From Hyphomicrobiales bacterium (GTDB taxonomy: Bacteria > Pseudomonadota > Alphaproteobacteria > Rhizobiales > JAUVMS01): a stretch of DNA of 15,907 nucleotides. The position numbers were made by a program, and so were the translations under genes. The stretch lies in the NCBI GenBank assembly GCA_030600135.1, contig JAUVMS010000013.1, positions 1 through 15,907 on the forward strand. Direction: 5' to 3'. The stretch's first letter is position 1. The number at the start of each line of letters is the position of its first letter. This document shows positions 14,533 through 15,907 of this stretch, in pieces. Under the pieces are notes generated by a model. It saw nothing but the letters and a program-made list of their open reading frames with translations, did no database searches and was not told the origin of the DNA.

Positions 14533-14592
14533 ATCGACCCCGTTCGGTTCCCAGAGCCCCAAATCCACGCCCATTCAAGCAAGATGCGTGAG

Positions 14593-15907
14593 CTAACGGT
14601 TTGCCTTGCCGCGTGCCGAAAACCGAACGGCTTCTTCAGCGGCTTTAAAGAGCGCTTTGGCCTTGCTTACGCACTCGGCTTGCTCGCTTGCGGGCACGGA
14701 GTCCGCAACGATCCCCGCACCCGCCTGAATATGCATGACACCGTCCTTCACCACCGCGGTTCTGAGCACAATGCATGTATCCATCTGGCCGTTCGCCGAG
14801 AAATACCCGACGCAACCGGCGTAGGGGCCGCGTTTGTCCTTCTCAAGCTCGTCGATGATTTCCATGGCCCGCACTTTTGGTGCTCCCGACACGGTGCCTG
14901 CCGGAAATCCCGCCATTAGGGCGTCAATTGCGTCGTGCTCGGGCGATAGCGCGCCGACGACATTGGAGACGATGTGCATCACTTGACTGTAGTACTCGAG
15001 GAAAAAGCTGCCCGTCAGCCTGACGGAACCTATCTTTGCGACCCGTCCGACATCATTGCGTCCGAGGTCCAGCAACATCAAGTGTTCGGCACGTTCCTTT
15101 TCGTCCGCCAACAATTCCTTTGCAAGGGCACGGTCTTCGTCAGGCGTCGAACCACGTGGGCGCGTGCCAGCTATCGGCCGGATGGTCACCTCGCCATCGC
15201 GAACGCGGACAAGAATTTCCGGACTCGAACCGACGATCGAAAACTCACCGAAATCGAGAAAAAACAGAAATGGGGACGGGTTCGTCCGCCTGAGCGCGCG
15301 ATAAAGCGCAAATGGCGGCAGGGCAAACGGGACCGAAAACCGCTGGCTCAACACGACCTGGAATATGTCACCGGCTGCAATGTACTTCTTTGCACGAAGC
15401 ACCATCTCTTGGTAGGTCGCCGCAGTCGTATTGGAAGTCGGCTCATGGGCAACCGCAAACTCCTCGTCCAGCTCCGGGCGGTGCGACAACGGTTTTTCCA
15501 ACGCCCGAACAACGTCCATAAGTCGTTCACTTGCCGCCAGATAGGGAGACTGCGGGCCTGGTTTCTTCTTGGGATAGACCGGTGTGACGACCGTCAGTTC
15601 GTCTTTGATCGCATCGAAGATCACCATGATTGTCGGTCGGATCAGAATTCCATCCGGCACGCCAAGGGCGTCAGGCAACTCCGCCGGCAACTCTTCGATG
15701 AGCCGCACCATGTCATAGCCCATGTAGCCGAACACGCCGGCTGCCATGGGCGGCAGCTCATGGGGCAGATCAATCTGCGATTCCGCCAGCACCGCACGCA
15801 ACGATGCAAGCGTTCCGCCCTTGATGGGTTTGAATCCATTTGGGTCCGTTGCCGGATTGCGGTTGACCTCGGCGTGATCGCCGTTGGCGCGCCAGATGAG
15901 GTCGGGA
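14593..15907 (-). CDS. trpE: anthranilate synthase component I TrpE (N-terminus outside window)
   Basis: TrpE makes anthranilate from chorismate with ammonia from TrpG. The frame is open to the right edge and 437 residues are visible, beginning PDLIWRANGDHAEVN; about 60-70 N-terminal residues are missing, including the region that usually holds the tryptophan-feedback site. The chorismate-binding domain is complete: VLSQRFSVPF, GSSPEILVRV, RPIAGTRPRGSTPDED, LMLLDLGRNDVGRV, GFPAGTVSGAPKVRAME, GCVGYFSANGQMDTCIVLRT and QAGAGIVADSVPASEQ. It is a separate protein, not a TrpE-TrpG fusion as in rhizobia. Any trpE leader or attenuator lies outside the window. Confidence 0.97.
   Translation of the reverse strand, partial: PDLIWRANGDHAEVNRNPATDPNGFKPIKGGTLASLRAVLAESQIDLPHELPPMAAGVFGYMGYDMVRLIEELPAELPDALGVPDGILIRPTIMVIFDAIKDELTVVTPVYPKKKPGPQSPYLAASERLMDVVRALEKPLSHRPELDEEFAVAHEPTSNTTAATYQEMVLRAKKYIAAGDIFQVVLSQRFSVPFALPPFALYRALRRTNPSPFLFFLDFGEFSIVGSSPEILVRVRDGEVTIRPIAGTRPRGSTPDEDRALAKELLADEKERAEHLMLLDLGRNDVGRVAKIGSVRLTGSFFLEYYSQVMHIVSNVVGALSPEHDAIDALMAGFPAGTVSGAPKVRAMEIIDELEKDKRGPYAGCVGYFSANGQMDTCIVLRTAVVKDGVMHIQAGAGIVADSVPASEQAECVSKAKALFKAAEEAVRFSARGKANR

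Noticed and set aside
1..15907. CRISPR array, tRNA or rRNA genes
   Set aside because: No spaced direct repeats, tRNA-like cloverleaf sequence or rRNA signature was noticed on either strand.

Overview
The window looks like chromosomal DNA of an alphaproteobacterium, most likely Rhodospirillales-like. Four things point there: the gene order trpG-trpD-trpC-moaC-moeA followed by lexA, which is a familiar alphaproteobacterial arrangement; a GTTC-N7-GTTC SOS box (the alphaproteobacterial LexA site) in front of lexA; a small ribbon-helix-helix protein that begins MCxxF; and GC-rich coding sequence. This is inferred from content, not from a database search.

Layout. 1-657 (minus) is most of lexA, with its promoter and SOS box at 729-757. 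816-1693 (plus) is an IS1595-family transposase broken by one frameshift. 1732-2416 (minus) is a translationally overlapping pair of unknown genes, a two-helix membrane protein and a four-cysteine zinc-ribbon protein, in more AT-rich DNA. 2533-6713 (minus) is a tightly packed operon, trpG-trpD-trpC-moaC-moeA, which joins tryptophan synthesis to molybdenum cofactor synthesis. A DMT/EamA transporter (6796-7701, minus) lies just upstream of it. 8060-8398 (plus) is a ribbon-helix-helix protein. 8793-11367 (plus) holds a glyoxalase I, a Tat-exported small dehydrogenase subunit and a GMC-family flavin dehydrogenase, and ends at a strong hairpin. 11425-13899 (minus) is a three-gene unit: NeuB-type synthase, HAD phosphatase and Nudix hydrolase. 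14017-14532 (minus) is a SixA-type histidine phosphatase. 14593 to the right edge (minus) is trpE without its N-terminus.

How it fits together. The backbone is trpE ... trpGDC-moaC-moeA ... lexA. Two blocks interrupt it. About 7.9 kb of transport, redox, sugar-acid and phosphatase genes separate trpE from trpG, and about 1.9 kb containing the broken IS and the unknown gene pair separates moeA from lexA. The plus-strand dehydrogenase module probably oxidises a sugar or polyol in the periplasm; its electron-accepting cytochrome c is not in the window. The NeuB-HAD pair resembles the synthase plus phosphatase steps of a phosphorylated sialic-acid-like route, but no CMP-sugar synthetase is present. 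The clearest candidates for something undescribed are the zinc-ribbon/membrane pair next to lexA and the NeuB-HAD-Nudix unit. Neither can be assigned a function from sequence alone.
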